Positions 9,801-24,800 of a stretch of 64,000 nucleotides of DNA are shown here, piece after piece. The notes below the pieces were generated by a model, which made no database searches, was not told the DNA's origin, and was given only the letters and a program-made list of their open reading frames with translations. This stretch comes from Ignelater luminosus (taxonomy: Eukaryota > Arthropoda > Insecta > Coleoptera > Elateridae): contig VTPC01007341.1 in the NCBI GenBank assembly GCA_011009095.1, forward strand, positions 8,973 through 72,972. Direction: 5' to 3'. The stretch's first letter is position 1. Each line of letters opens with the position of its first letter. A program made the position numbers and the translations under genes.

Positions 9801-12800
9801 AAAAAGAAAAAGAGCATTGGAGAGCAGGGTTACTGGATATAGAAAATTACATGATCAAAAATGACATTAAAAACTTTTATCGAGAGGTCAAAAAGAACAC
9901 AGCATCTAAGTCTAGAAATGCATGTTATTATAGATGTAAAGAAGTGACCTTAATAATGTAGGTATTGGAAAAATTAGAAAGATGAGCTAAATATTTCAAA
10001 GAAATCTTAAATCTAGAAGAGATTGCTTGTGAAGGTGCTAGAAATCAACATCTAATGGAGAACGTAAAGGAAAATAACAATGATCAATGATCATATAAAA
10101 GAACCAATGGATCTGAAAATTGAAGAAGCAAAGAAAAAGATTAAAAAAGAACAAAAGCGCAGGAAAAACTGACAAGAGAAATTCTAAAATAAAGAGAGTA
10201 TCACCTACAAAAATGTATCAGCAATTTGATTAGATAAATATGGAATCAGCAGTTATCTGAAGTATGGAGAAATGCAAGTTGTATGTCCTATACACAAAAA
10301 AGGTGATAGAAGTTTATATAAGAATATCAAGAAATAGATCTACTAAATATACTAATAATAAGGAGTCGACTAAACATGCATGAGAATGAAATAATAAAAG
10401 AATATCATGGGGGATTCAGATGATAAATCAAATCTTCACAATAAAAACAGCTGCGAGCAGAACTTCAGATTACATGTATTATTCACAGACTAAAGCTGGC
10501 ATACAATTCTATAGACGGAAAGAAAGTATACAAAGCTACATCTGAAACAACTCAAGGTACCAATAAAATTAGTAAGTTTAGTTGAAATGACATTAAACAA
10601 AACATTAAATAAGGTCATGTTGAGGGGGGGGAAGCTCTCTAGATTATTTACAGTAAACAAAGGTTTAAGCCAGAGAAACTGTCTAGCACACTATTTAATC
10701 AAGTGCTGAAGAAGATTCTGTAGGACAGCAGAGAGACTGAGGGAATAATTTACTACAAGAAACATCAAATAATGGCTTATGCAGACGATACTGCACTAAT
10801 AGTATCTTTTTTGATAGGAAGTGAATTTATGGGAATCATGAGTAAAATGATGAGCTCCACAATGATATCTATGAAAAAGAATCAGAATATTATAGGACAA
10901 TAATATAGACATCAATAATGTAAGGAAGTGAAACTTGGGTTTTGAGTCAAAGAAGCGGTGAAAGATTAGAGAGGTGGAAGAGAAAGATTTTATGTAAGAT
11001 ATATAGAAAAATAAAAAACAACAAAGACCTATGAAAAAGGAAAACTAACAAAGAAGTAATGGATGCGTGTAATAAAGGATAACGCAGAAAGTATGTGTAT
11101 GCCCATGCATAAGCATCTAAAACAAGGTATTGCTGGGAAGAAAAGCTGTTAAAGCAGATCTTAACTTACTAAGAATACCAGATTGGAAAGAAAAAATCAA
11201 CGATGGAAAGATATAGAAGTAGATAGTTAAGAAGAGAGACCTGTAAGGCCTGCAATGCTAATATAAACGTATGTTTATGTTATGGGAAGTTGTATGTTAT
11301 GTGTTTATTATTAATGTTTTAAGGTTATGTTGTATATGATCAAGTAGCAAATCCATATCTGATAGATACAATGCAATGCAATTGACAAACATAAATGCTC
11401 CTACTATATAGTATTGTGGCATGCTCCAACTATCTTAAATGCCTAATATAGTAACATAATATAAGCTCACAAATTACAACTGTTAACAGCTCAGCTGCTT
11501 TAAATTAAATAAAATTGGCAACATTCAAAATTTATACTTTTAAAATAAATAGGGAATGACACATAAGAGAAAGTCAAGGTAAATGACATTACGAATGAAT
11601 TGAAAAATACCAAGTAAAATACTAAAAACAAAAAGTATTCAATCAAGTAAATTTCGAGTGGGTAAGTACTCATTTGGTAAATCTAAAGTTGAAGTAACAG
11701 TCTATATACTATTACCAATATGAACAAATCTAAATCTTTCAATCGTAGACATTAGTTAAGTTGCAAGATTAAGTTGTAAGATTAGCAAATTGTCATGAAA
11801 AATGTTAATGGTAAAGTCACTTTGAAATGATGGACAAGTGCAACAAGGTTGTTAGGAACGGCCATATATAAGTAGAAGACTAATTCTGAATCAGAACCCT
11901 ATATCTCAAATGGATCTGAAGGATGTACAAGACATAAAGGTGTCTGAAAGGTTGAGAGAATTGAACATTATAGCCAGAAAGCTGTCGATGTCCACCAAAC
12001 ATTGGTACATAATTGTAGCAACTTATCTATTGAAGGTTAGTTCTATAATACAGTTATTTTGTAAAAGCAAGATAAATTTAGAGGAATTTGGAAAAGCGCT
12101 CATGAGCAGTATATTTACTATTAGTCATTTTAAGATAACAGAAACTGATTTTTGGTATTAAACCATTATTGTACTTCTATGCAACAACATATATCATTTG
12201 GAAACAAATGCAAATGATGACAAGAACTGTATGCATTGATTTATTGTGCACACCTTATTCTGGGATGGGATAATATGTTTTAAGGAATAGTCCGTTTAAA
12301 ATTTGGCAGGATAATTCTTGGTCTAGTAGCCTTGTTTGCAGTTGGATTGTAAAACAATTTTGTCACTTGTTAACTGTCATTGCAATGTTAATTTAGCAAT
12401 TAACTACTTTAAAATAGTTTACTTTTTGAGAAAGTTTAAGATGAATGAAATAGAGCAAAGGCTTTTAATTTTGAACAAATACTTAGAAAATTGCAATATT
12501 TTTCAAGTCCGGCTCGCAAAAAGTGTAAAATCCCACGTTCGATGGTACAAAATGTAATAAGTAATTATAAAAAAAGTTTGTCAGTAGAAAGAAAAATTGG
12601 TGCAGGTGGAAACAGGAAAGCTGATACAAGAAGAGAGAAAAATATAATTAGGCAATTTCAGAAAAACCCAACCATATCAGAAAGGACTGTTGCTGTGGTA
12701 GCTGGTACATCAAAAAGCACAGTTCATCGAATTAAAATGAAAAATAGTCTAAAGTCATACAAAGTACAAAAAGTTCTAAACAGGGATCCTCCTAAGCAAA

Positions 12801-15800
12801 AAGTTGCCAAAACTCGAGCCAGAAAATTATATGACAATTTTCTAACAAAATTTGATTGCTGCGTCATGGACGACAAAACCTACTGCGTTGCAGATTTCAA
12901 TCAGATTCCAGGGCAAGAGTATTATGATCAAAGAGGAAATGTAGATTCTAAATATAAACATAAGAAGATTACCAAATATCTGCTATCTGCAGCTGCGGCT
13001 TGAGAAGTGAAGAATTTATAACGACTGGTTCAATTAACACCGAAATTTATGTGCAAGAATGCCTAAAAAAGAGACTAAAACCCTTTATATACCGTTATAG
13101 AGTTTCTGCTTTCTTTTGGCTGCACTTAGCTTCGTGTCACTATAGTCGTGGTGCAAAAGAATTTTACGAAGAAAACAACATTCAAATTGTTCCTAAAGCT
13201 ATGAATCCGTCAAATTGCTCTGAGTTGCGCCCTATAGAGTGGTATTGGGCGCAAACCAAAAGAAAACTGAGAAATACAAAATTTAACGTTTCAGACATGC
13301 CACAATTTAGAATAAAATGGAGATAGACATCTAGAAGTGTAAATGAGGATGTTGTACAAAAGCTTATGTTGGGAATCAAGAAAAAAAAAACTCGGTTATT
13401 TTATAGTTCTTAATTTTTTTTCAAATAATTTGGCATTATTTTGTAGGTTAGAAAGTGTATTAAAGGAATAAATAAAAGTTTAATTCATTTAAGTTTCTTT
13501 CTCAGTTTTTTGTAACAATTTAATCTGCCAGATTTTAAACGGACCATTCCTTAGTTATTTCATAATAATCAAATGAGCTAAACAAGACAATATATATAGA
13601 CTAAGTTTATCTCCATGAAATAAATCGAGAAAAACAATGGGCTGAAGTAAAATCAAAAATAAAAATTAATTTTTAGAAAGATGTGAACAAGAAGGTGATA
13701 GATCCGATTTCATTTAATGTAAAATGAGCTGATTAAGAATAAGTTACTACTAACATAGAGGAAATAAATCTACTAATTAGAAATATTATAGTACTATAGA
13801 AAAGTGAAATTTGGTAGGTGCTAACCAATTCGATGATAATATTCACAAAAACATTAATTCAGATACTTACCTAAGGTATTATAACATAAATATCAGAATA
13901 TAATTATATGGTTTATACACAGGCAAGGTGAATTTAAATATAACAGAATGAGGAAGACAATGTTAGCCATTAAAGCTAACAATCACACATGGTATCATAA
14001 AGTCAATGAAACATGAACATTACAAGAAAATTCAAAAGTACCAATTTAAGGGAAATTTAAGATTGTGGGATTTTAATTAAAAAAATATCAGTAAAGAAGT
14101 GTCTATTAATAGAGGTTTCACTGTATAATACATTAATAAAATGCTAATGAAATAAAGTTCACACCAAAATTTTATTGTAAAGATTAAAGAGCACAAAACT
14201 ATAATGAGAGAAATATTGATAGAGAACAGAAATAGCCTTTGTAGAACGCTAAGGAAATAGAAAAATGAGATTGGAAATGATAGTGAATTTTAAGATAAAA
14301 TAAACAAATCAACAGAGCTTGAGATGATTGAAAAACAATGTGTCAATCCTGTTTCTCTTCATATTAGGTTAAAACCATCAATGTAATTAGAAAATCCAAC
14401 ATTAAAAAAACCAGAATAAAATTTAGGACAGAATTATGAGGTAAACTTGGTCTAAAATTTATTGTGAGCCTGGATCAGGAGAATTTAGAATATAAAATTT
14501 TGAAATACAAACCGGCTGTATTCGTTTCCTTCTTGGTGCCCCATGAGTTCGTTTAGGGCGCACTGAAACCCTGTGGTGAGCGGCGCTATGATTCAAGGGT
14601 TCAGAAGCACTGCTTGGCCCTAACTCCCATATAGAGTCTAAAAACAAAAACGTTAGATTTACAAACGAAGTCAACATGTTTTTCTCTTATTTTACCTTGA
14701 TCCATTTGTTTCTTTTCGTATAACGATAACTTCGATGAATGTCGTGAAGATTGTTGACCGAATGAATCCTTTTAAAATAAAACAAAAAACCATAAAGTTC
14801 TATTTTTAAAATGACTTTGAAAACTTACTTCCTCGATTTCGGAACTCCCCATGCTAAGCAGAGATCCATCGCTGCAAGTGCTGTGTGATTTCGTGGGATG
14901 ATTCTGTAAAGAAAATAAAAACCTCTTAGTACATTATAAGAATGATATCTTCCACATCCGAGGGGAAAAGTAAGTGGACATTTATCACTTGTTTCAAGGA
15001 AGTTGGGTTATTAAGATTAGTTTCTAGTAAGAAATCTTGAAATGTTATACTTCCTGCTCTCACTATTGCCTAGTTGTTCAAGTAGTCTAGTTTTTCTACC
15101 TTCAAATGTATTATGTTGGGTTTAATTCAACAGCATGTGTTGTACATATAAATACATGTAAAAGAGGGAAAACATGAAACTGGTTTTGCCGTTTTATATT
15201 TAAAAATTCTTTTTATAATACTTCAAGGTACTTCTCGTGAGAATGGCTCTTTGATTAATAAATTGTAAAAGTGAAATTGTAAAAAATGCGCAATAAATCT
15301 TGATTGCATTACATCAATGTCCTTTTTGTTTTGAAATGATGCTGAAGCAATAATCATAAAGAAAAAAACAAACATAAATAAAAGAAGAATTAGTAGGAGG
15401 AAATCATTCTTCATTTGCATATACTATAATCTTTAACACCAAATATGTACGACTTTTTCTTCGTCTTTTCATTTTATTATCCATAAAATATTCAACAGTT
15501 TTGGACGTTAATCTCCAATAAACAAATGTTTAAACGTAAAAAAATACCTTTAAGGAATCCAAAGGAAGATAAATTTTGGGATCTCTAAGCCACTTAAAAC
15601 TTCTTCCACATCCAGAATAAAACATTTTAAGCACTTAGTTGGATTAAAATTTGTAATTTCGAGGCACTATAATTAATAAAGTTTTTAGCAAGCATTTCAC
15701 AAGGAAAGAACGTGGCATAGTAAACAATTAAGGTGGGTAAAAAAAAATTAAAAAGGCAACACCAAACCGCCTGCGGCGACGAACGATATACTACATACAA

Positions 15801-18800
15801 AAGTGTGTGTTTTAAAAGCCTTTTCTATTGCAATGAACGTCTCTTGCAGAAGCAACGTTATTATGCAACCTCTTAAAGCGCTTTCAACTTTTACGGTATT
15901 TCAGTTTCATTTCCTCCTTTATACTTGCTGCTTGCTACTCTTAACTACTTTCAATTAACATCTGCTAGTGTCGTTCTCGTACCTCTTATTCTTTAAAATT
16001 AATGTACGATTATCATTGTAATTCTAATTGGTAGGTAATTCATCTTTTGTATTTCCTTACATTCAAATGTAAGAAATGGGAACTTCCTTTGCAATTATAA
16101 CGATTGTTTATGAATTATGATCAAACTTCGTTAAAAAGGAAAATAAGTTTTTAACCATTTTTAGAAAATGATATAAAAAATGAAAACAAGAACGTAGTGA
16201 TAACAAGATTGTGATTTAAGTAGGCTTTACATTATAAATTTATAACTATGCGATTTAATTTAAATATTCAATTGTTTACGTGAAATAGAGCATTTATACA
16301 ATTACATAACAGAATATGCATAAAATTACAGAAAATAGTGATTCAATTTTAATCTGTACATGCAGGGTGTTAAATTTAAAAAAGATTATTACATTGCAAA
16401 CAATTAATTTATATAATGTGCAAGCCACCAATTGAAATGTTTTCGATGCGTTTACAAAATTTAAAAAAAAAGGAAAATTAATGCAATACTTTTAGTGACA
16501 AATATCTATTAAAATAGTTTGTAGACATTTGGCCGAATAAAAGGTTTTTATTCGTACTTAACAGTACTCAACAATTAAAAAGCCAAGCAAGCATTAGCGG
16601 TATCGTGTGGGAGCATTAATTACATTCTAGACGTCAGCGGGAATTCTAATTGGAAAACGCTAATATTTTCTTCGGCTGTACTTTTTGTTTTCCAATTTGT
16701 AGAGTTTTAACAGTTCTCTAAAAAAAAATAATTTCCTGCAAGCAGCAGCAATTTCCTTTCATAAAGCAGAGATCCTAAATGGCAAATACCTTAAAAAACT
16801 TTCTGTCTGTAACCTCTTTATAAATACACCATCCAGATTACAGTGTTTTGCTTGATTACTTTACTGTATTAGGATTCTCGAGAAAATTATAATTTTCCGT
16901 TAGAAATGAAAGCAAACAACAAAATCAAGACGATAAAAAATGCAAAAATGCCAAATATTTTACATGTGTTATGACAAGCACAGTCAGCTCATAAAGTAAT
17001 GTCGCAAAATGATTTACATTTTGGTATTTAATGTCCGAATTCATGACAATTTTTTCATACGTAAGTACTAACTTGATAACTGGTCTTGATTAGTCGATTA
17101 CTATTTATAAAATGTAGAATTTTGCATTAAATGAGCAATTAAACGCTAAAATATAAAACATTTTGCGACATTACTTTATGAGTTGACTGTAACTTAGGCA
17201 CGCCCAATACCAACTAAAGTATGTGTTGGCCACTGTACGACGGAAAGCAAAAATTAGAGAGTCGTGCAACATCGGATTATTACAGAGATTTTATATATTA
17301 GCAAAAACGAAAAGTCCTCAAAAATATGTTTCTTTTTGTGCTGATGTCCAGCAAAAGTAGATAATTAAGCTCAGAAAATCAAGTTTGTGCAAAATCACTT
17401 TTATGTTAGTCATCCATGTTTATGGGTTGCATGTTTGCTTTCTGCATCTATCCGTATTCCTTATTCTACTATGATTTACTTATGGTTAAAAGTTTTTAAA
17501 ATATTTTGAACTATTTTAAAAAAAATTTTAGACAGATTACCGTTATGTAAATGTAAGTATAAAAGATTTAGAGCCTTTAGGGTGAAGTCTCTACCAGATG
17601 ATATCTTACTGGACGCTTAGAAGACTATTTTTATGCAAATTAGTCTTACAGAAAGGTTGTGAACGGAGTTTTATAATATTTTTTAAGGTAGATGGTGTAG
17701 CCCTTATAAATGTGCGTCGTACGAGGAAATTTGTGACAGTGTCTTTATGTCAGATAATGGTATGTATGTGTTTTATGCTTAGATTTAACTAACCAATGCT
17801 TATTGTAAAGTTTTCTCATCATGCCTTCTCGACTAACCCTGGTATTGGTAAGAGACACAGGATCGTTTTCACAGTTACTAAGATAAAAGGTCTTATTATG
17901 CGTGTGTCCAGGAGGAGCAGGTAGGCATTACCATGACTTTTCTTTTCAATCACTTACGGTATTTAATGTATCATTGTCAATGATCTAGAAGCTTTTTCGG
18001 TGACAACACTTTAATAGCTGCCTTCTCCTGGATGAAAGTATTAAAACTGGCTTCAATCTGGTTTTGCTGTGTTTCCATGGTTTTATTTGATTGATTTTTG
18101 AAAGCCATGAAAACACCAATCAAACAAGATTAAAACATCTAGGGAAAGCATAACCACAACGAACTCCGTTTTGTTCTTTCGGCAGTCATTTTGACCATGT
18201 TCCCGAGGTGATATCAAACAACTACAAGTATACGTGTCTCTTATTTTTCATATAGAAAGTGAAAAATGTTTTTTTAATTTTTTTAAATTTCGGCGGCTAT
18301 TTTGACTATGTTCCTGAAGAGATATCACAAAAGGAAGACGCCACTTTTTCTTTAGTTTTTGATGTAGATTCCAAATCTGAAGCCAAATTTAAAAATTTAA
18401 AAAAATGTGGACAGACAGACATACAAACTTTGCAAATTCAATAACGTACACCTTTTGGAGTTCGTTAAAAACCATTTTTAAAACAGAAGTCTAAACAAGG
18501 GAAAATAAAAGAAACGCAATCTTGGATCTTTCTTCTAGTATACAGTACGTCTCCGGATTGACTTCACTATAGGTATAATTGATAAAAGATTTTTGAATCT
18601 CGTTTTGATATTTTGGGATATCGCCCTGCTTGGTCTGAAAAGAATTTCAAGCACATTTCTAGTTTTAAAAATTCAAGACGGTCACAACAATTGAGAAAAA
18701 AACCATTTTATGTTGAAGCAAAGTGCCATTTCGGTCAATAATACGGCAAAATGTTATTAAGGAAAGTTGTTCAGAGTTGTTCAAATTATGACTATATGCA

Positions 18801-21800
18801 AAATTTCACAAATATCGGATCCCTTCGACTAAATCAGTATTTAATTTATATTCTTGGATTGTAACTACAGAATTAGATTAGACTAAAATAATAATTCAAA
18901 ACAGTCACTTTCTTCTTTTCCAATTTGGTTTTCATTTGTATACTGTAAGGTTTTTGAAAGATGCCTTCTTTATTCTTCTTTGCTTCTGATGTATTTGTTT
19001 TTAGAGTGTAGGTCCGATATTAAGATTTTAGATCCAGACGTAAATGTAAGCGATAGACGAATTTGGTTTTTCTCTGTTTTCCTTTTCCATGCTACATTTT
19101 AGACTGTTTTACGTGGGTGAGCAAGCTGCTGGTGTTTTGGTTATTAACATCGGCCTGGTTTTCACTTTGAAAGACTCATGAGAAATCGTCGCCCACCTTT
19201 TTGCATCATCTTGGTTAGAATTTCTGGCCTTAGCCAGAAAGAAATACAGAAGAAAAATCCGAGTATGCTTAACTTTAAGGTCAATTTCGTACTACAGTTG
19301 GAATATTTTTTAAGACAAAAATTTCCAGATCTCTATCACATTTTTGACATCTAATTTCTCTGTTTGTCCTGAACTGAATCTAATTCTTTGAGCATCACAT
19401 GGGATAACACACGAGTTTTACAACCTTAGATACCCCGAACAAGTAAAAAGTTATTGACTTGATTGGATACATTCTATTACCTGAGGTTGTAAAACTTAAA
19501 AGTTATCTCATAATTAGTCAATGGTGTGCAAAAAGGTTAGTTCCAAATAGGACCAGCACGGATTGCAACCTTTTATTTAGTTACTCTTTTGTATCTCTTC
19601 AGAGATTTTAGATAAAAAAAGAACCAAAGCAAAGAAAATTTATTTATAATCAAATAAATGTTTTTGGAGACAAATTTTAAAACAAGAATTTTAAAAACAA
19701 AATATTTCTCATGTTAATTACATGCAGAAAAATACTTAAAACTTTATAATACTAATTATGTCAAAGTGCGTCGCTAGTTGCTTAATTAGGATTAATTCAT
19801 AATAGCCAGTTTCCAACTTTACAGCAAAAACTTTTGTAACATTTGTGAATGTGCTTTGTTCCGTGGATCATAGAGGTATAAACTCTTCGACCAAAATAAT
19901 TAATTTTCTTGGCAGCAAAAACCTAAAACTTTGTTAAATCATTGTAATACAGCACTTATAGTTAGCATAAGAAAGCGCTCGAGTTTAACATCAAGTGTTT
20001 GTCTTTAGGGTCCTGAACATCGCCCACATTACTAATTTGCATTTTTAGAAACACTGAAATCACTAAAAAAAGATATTTGAGCTTGACCTCCAAAAATAGA
20101 AACCCCAAAAATGTCATCCAAATATTCTTTTAATGTCCCCTAATTAATCACGCGTGACGTGTGCCGAAAACAATTACCGTAACATTAGAAGGACAACAGT
20201 AAAACAGTTGACCTTTTATAACAGGCTCTAATAATGTTGACAATTCGAGATTGCACGAGCCTTTAACAATCAACATTTAAGGCGGTCGTTAAAATCTAAT
20301 TGGGTTAGAGAGTAATGCAAAACAAAGAAAAGACGTGTAAATGTCAAGTGAAAACACCTGCTCTTGTCAGACGACCATGCATACGAGTTCTCAATAATAA
20401 TGATAGTAAGGGCAGCAGGGCATTGAATGTTGGATGATTTTGTATTATAGTGTAACCTTTTAGATGGATCGATTTTGTTTTAGTACTAATCTAAGGATTC
20501 AGTTATAATTGGAAGTGACACTAAATTACATTTTATTAGGCTGAAATGCGACCTTCACATTTTTGGTGATGTTTTAGCACGCAATTATGAGAAAAAAAGA
20601 AGTAAAAATAGAATTTTTACCTAAACGAGAAAATCTTGGGGTTTATAATACACTTCTTCATTATTTAATTTTAATTATAAAATGATGAATAACATAATAA
20701 AATATCTAAGTAAGGGATATTCATATTTTTTCCGTTTTCCAATAGCTTATGTAGCGATATATATTTTTTATGATAATCTTGTACCCTTCTCTATAATATA
20801 AATGTTCAATTCTTGGACTTTAATGCTGAATCATCGTTCTTGATGTAACAGACGCGAGATACATAAACAGAATCACATTCCAAAAGGATGAGAGTTTTAT
20901 CTGTCATTAATATTTCTTGCAAGTAATTCTTTCTACCACCTACTACTAACCATTCACTTTTTTTTTGCAAAACCATTCTTGACTAAAAGCAGTATTATAT
21001 TGAATAGAATATTGTTATACTAGTGCAGGTCTTTGCAATGTTTGCACTAAAGAGTTTGACGAAACAAATTTGATTACGTAAAAAATAAAACTCTGGTATT
21101 AATAGATAACTTTGGTTATAGGTTTATGACTGTAGCTCTAACAATTTAAATAAATATCTCAACATATCTTCTAAATAATGGGTATCCGAGTTCAAGCCTT
21201 GTTAAATTCTATTGATGGAAATACCCTAAAACACATAATCACACAGAAAATCCCACCTTAATATTCCATTTCAAGATTTTGAAAATACGAAGATTTCGAA
21301 AGATTTTGCTTTACTCAAAAACGACGCATCTTAGGAGAAAAATAAGAACGACTATGCATAAGTGATATTCTACACAATCTAAAACAAAAAAAGAATTTGC
21401 ACATAACATTATCGTTAAAGTTTTGAGATGATTGATGTGCCGTATTTGTTTCCTTCTTCATTTTTAAACCTAATTGACACCATTCGGTACTCAACTGCCT
21501 ATTCGGGGTGTTTCTGGCTTTCTGCCTACTCATTCATCATTATTTTACCTAACATTTTCTTTTCTCAACTTTCTTGACCACTATGCCATTGTCTGTATCT
21601 AGAAGAAGCGTTATGCAATCCGGAAAGATTATTTAGAATCTTCTTCTATGGAAATCTTCTAATAACTAAACTTGATATCTAGATGTAAACAATCAAAAAA
21701 CTAAATTGAATACCTGAATTCCACTGCGAGTTGTAATTTGCCGTTCCCTTTCTTCACCAAGTGTGGTGAGTTAGTTAACATTCATGTCAGACACTTGAAA

Positions 21801-24800
21801 GCTAACAATTGCTCTAATTCTTCCTTCGCGTGTTTACAGATTATAAGTTGCAGTGCAATAGTGTTTTGTAGAAATTTTCAAATAATAAATATTTAAAAGC
21901 TAAATCAATTTTGAAATACTTCTATTTTCCATTTAACACACAGGGTAAAATGCTGATGATTTTTCAAAAGTGTATTATCTCTGTTTTGGATGTGCCCCCA
22001 CAAAAGTAATTTGTCCCATAAATTATTTTACGCTCTTAATACCTATGCAACTAGAAATTACTTTCCGAGTGTTTTAGCGCTTCAGATATTTTTTGTCTTA
22101 TTATTTTATTTTATGGCAATAGATTAGAATGCAAAACTCATTCAGATAACAGACAGTTGGAAGATTTTGCTCAAGTTTTATGATCAGATGAGTAAAAACT
22201 TCCCTTTCTAGATTAACAAGAAAGTTAATTATTAGAGAAGATCAAAAGAAAAAAAATGCTTTGAATATGAAAATTAAACAGCAAAGATTTCAAAATGATT
22301 TTGGAATTTCCTTCTTCTGGTCTTCCAATTTATTTGCAACAAGATAAACGATCTAAGAACATTCTTTTCGCTCTTAAAAAATAGGAAAGCTGAAGCTTGA
22401 AAAAGACGTTTTTGTTCTGGGACACCATGCGTATCAATTCAATAAAGTTCTTGTGTGAAAAGTTGAATCATGAAACGCAAGAACATGCGTCTCAAATCCA
22501 AATAATCCAGAATAATCAGTGTTCCGTGACATACATTCGATATTTCAAAAATGTATGGTTTAGGTCAGTACCAAAGCCTGTAAATAATAGTATACGTTTC
22601 ACCCATTGAGCTAAATCAACAATGTCAGCTAATACCGAAAAATACGCACCTTCAAAACTGCCGTTACAGAATCAATATTTAAGAATTTCTTGATTTCCAA
22701 CAAAAATAAACAGTGATCATTTTGGCTGGAAAAAACGCAATTTCACTTGTACCAAAAGGTTTACGTTGACAAGCTTTCGTCGATTTAAATTCAACACGAG
22801 GTACGTGCTATACCAAGCCACACGCACGGTTAGCACACACAGTGATCTAAATTGACGAAGCCTAATCGATATAGCCTTTTTGACACAAGATTCGGCCAGG
22901 GTCGGCAACTGCTCTGAACAATTGCGCATTTTGTGCTTTTCAGTCTACAAGTAAAAATGTTCATTAACTCCTTCAATATTGAGAATGGCCAAAATAGCCA
23001 AAATGGTTACTCTTTATGTCGACTTGTAATGATCTAAACTATACACTGGTGAAATATCGAACGTATGTAGAATCCTGTATGTAGAACAAAGCTGGACAAT
23101 GGCTATGTATGTATCTCAGTAGCATACTTTTCTTGTTAACAGAAGAAGTTTGCAGTGTATTGAGCTTTTCGAAAGATATTGACCTTCATAGATATTCTCA
23201 TGAGGGCACATTATCCGATGTGCCCATAGATTTCTATCAAATGGATTTTCTTCATTTAAATTTTCAGGAAATGGAAAAATAGAGAGCAAAACACTTTTGA
23301 TTATGAAATTCTATAATATCTGTCAATGCTATACATCAAAATACTGCAACAGGCAATTAATATAGGTTCTAACCAACAAGCTCTACAAATTTACAAAATA
23401 ACACCTAGTTTATAGATGTAACATAACCCTATACTTCATCAAATGATATTGTTAGAAAATAAGTTACTACTAAGTTTATGTAAACTTTCAATTCAAGTCG
23501 GTAGCACAACATCTGCTTTATTTGCTGTGTAAGACCAAACCAATTGACTTAAGAAGTTGGCCCGAGTGGTTTAGAAGTTTTCATATTTGCCTTTATAGTT
23601 CGGGTTGATGATTTCTAAGTAAATAAAAATGCTAAATACGTTTCCTTCTCGGATAATGAAGTAAGCTTATAAGCCCTATATTAATGTTAGATTTGGTGTG
23701 TTAAAGCTCTCTTCTTTCAGTTAGGTAGAATTTTAGTTTTAGACTATGAGCAACGAAATAAAAAAGCTAGCAACCTACGATTACCAAAGAGCTAGTTCGG
23801 ACCAAATTCAATACTATTGTAACGAAATGTAGTCGATTCATAACCGTCAACGCTAAAATAACGAAACTCGAAAGTATTCTATACAATTTGTTAGTAAGGC
23901 AGAAATTATACTCGATAAATTAAGAAAAAAGAGCCGAAAGAAATAAAATTATAGACTTGCTAAATCTCACAAGAAAAATAAATTGGAAGTAGAATAGAAA
24001 ACTATTAAAATAGAGAAAAGCTTGAAAATCAAAATAAGATAATGAATTACTCATTTCATGAACTTTTCCATCAGTTTCGTATATGCTTTCGACTAATTGT
24101 AAAAAATAAGAACCATTTGAACTACTTAATTCTGTGCAAAAAAAGTCAAATACAAACTTGTTAAATGCACACAATTTACATAAATGATCACGATCACTTT
24201 ACTCAAAAAAAATCATGAGAAAGTAGGAGATTATAAATTTCACTCTTTTCTTTTTAGAATTATAAAATCTAGAATATGTTTAACAAAATTATCATTTTCT
24301 TGATCATAATTAGTTCCTTTAAACCTTTAAATTTCAAATACGGATTACGCAGAGGATTAGAGCGTAAAAAGTAGGTATAAATATACATAATCCTCAAATT
24401 TAAAAAAAGTTGAAAAAGATGAACAACGGCGGATGTCATTCACGTTAAAATTTCTCCTATTATATGCATTTGCAACAATACCGACTATGATTAACCACGA
24501 TATAAGCATGATGTAATGACATATACGTGAGGAAATTGCAAAATATTCAAAGGCTAATGAGCGTTACACATCCGTAATAATGTGAAACCTGCGTTTGTTT
24601 CATATTATTCCTATTACTAAATGAAATCTCTCAAATAAGGTAACGAGTCGATTATAATTTGTTTTTAATTTTTCCAAGTATCTATGAAATCGTTGTCGTT
24701 TGTTTCATTCAGATTTTTGAGCTATTGTTTATTGATGTTATTCCTGTACATAATGGTGCCATTCACACTGAATTTTACATGCGGTTGAAATGCCAGCAGT

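Larger units (their letters stand above)
17192..23550. other. Long-intron DNA
   Basis: No exon or protein gene is supported. Contents noted separately are a diverged pair of 41-bp repeats (18178-18329) and an inverted repeat at 19414-19496. Small frames (17598-17792, 21315-21533, 22397-22609, 22717-22929) show no recognisable motifs. Confidence 0.4.

Noticed and set aside
19414..19496. miRNA precursor
   Set aside because: The 16-bp arms are separated by a 51-bp loop, which does not fit a Drosha-type hairpin.
23556..23625. tRNA-Ser/Leu gene
   Set aside because: Only the A-box part fits. No acceptor stem, anticodon arm or good B box can be drawn.
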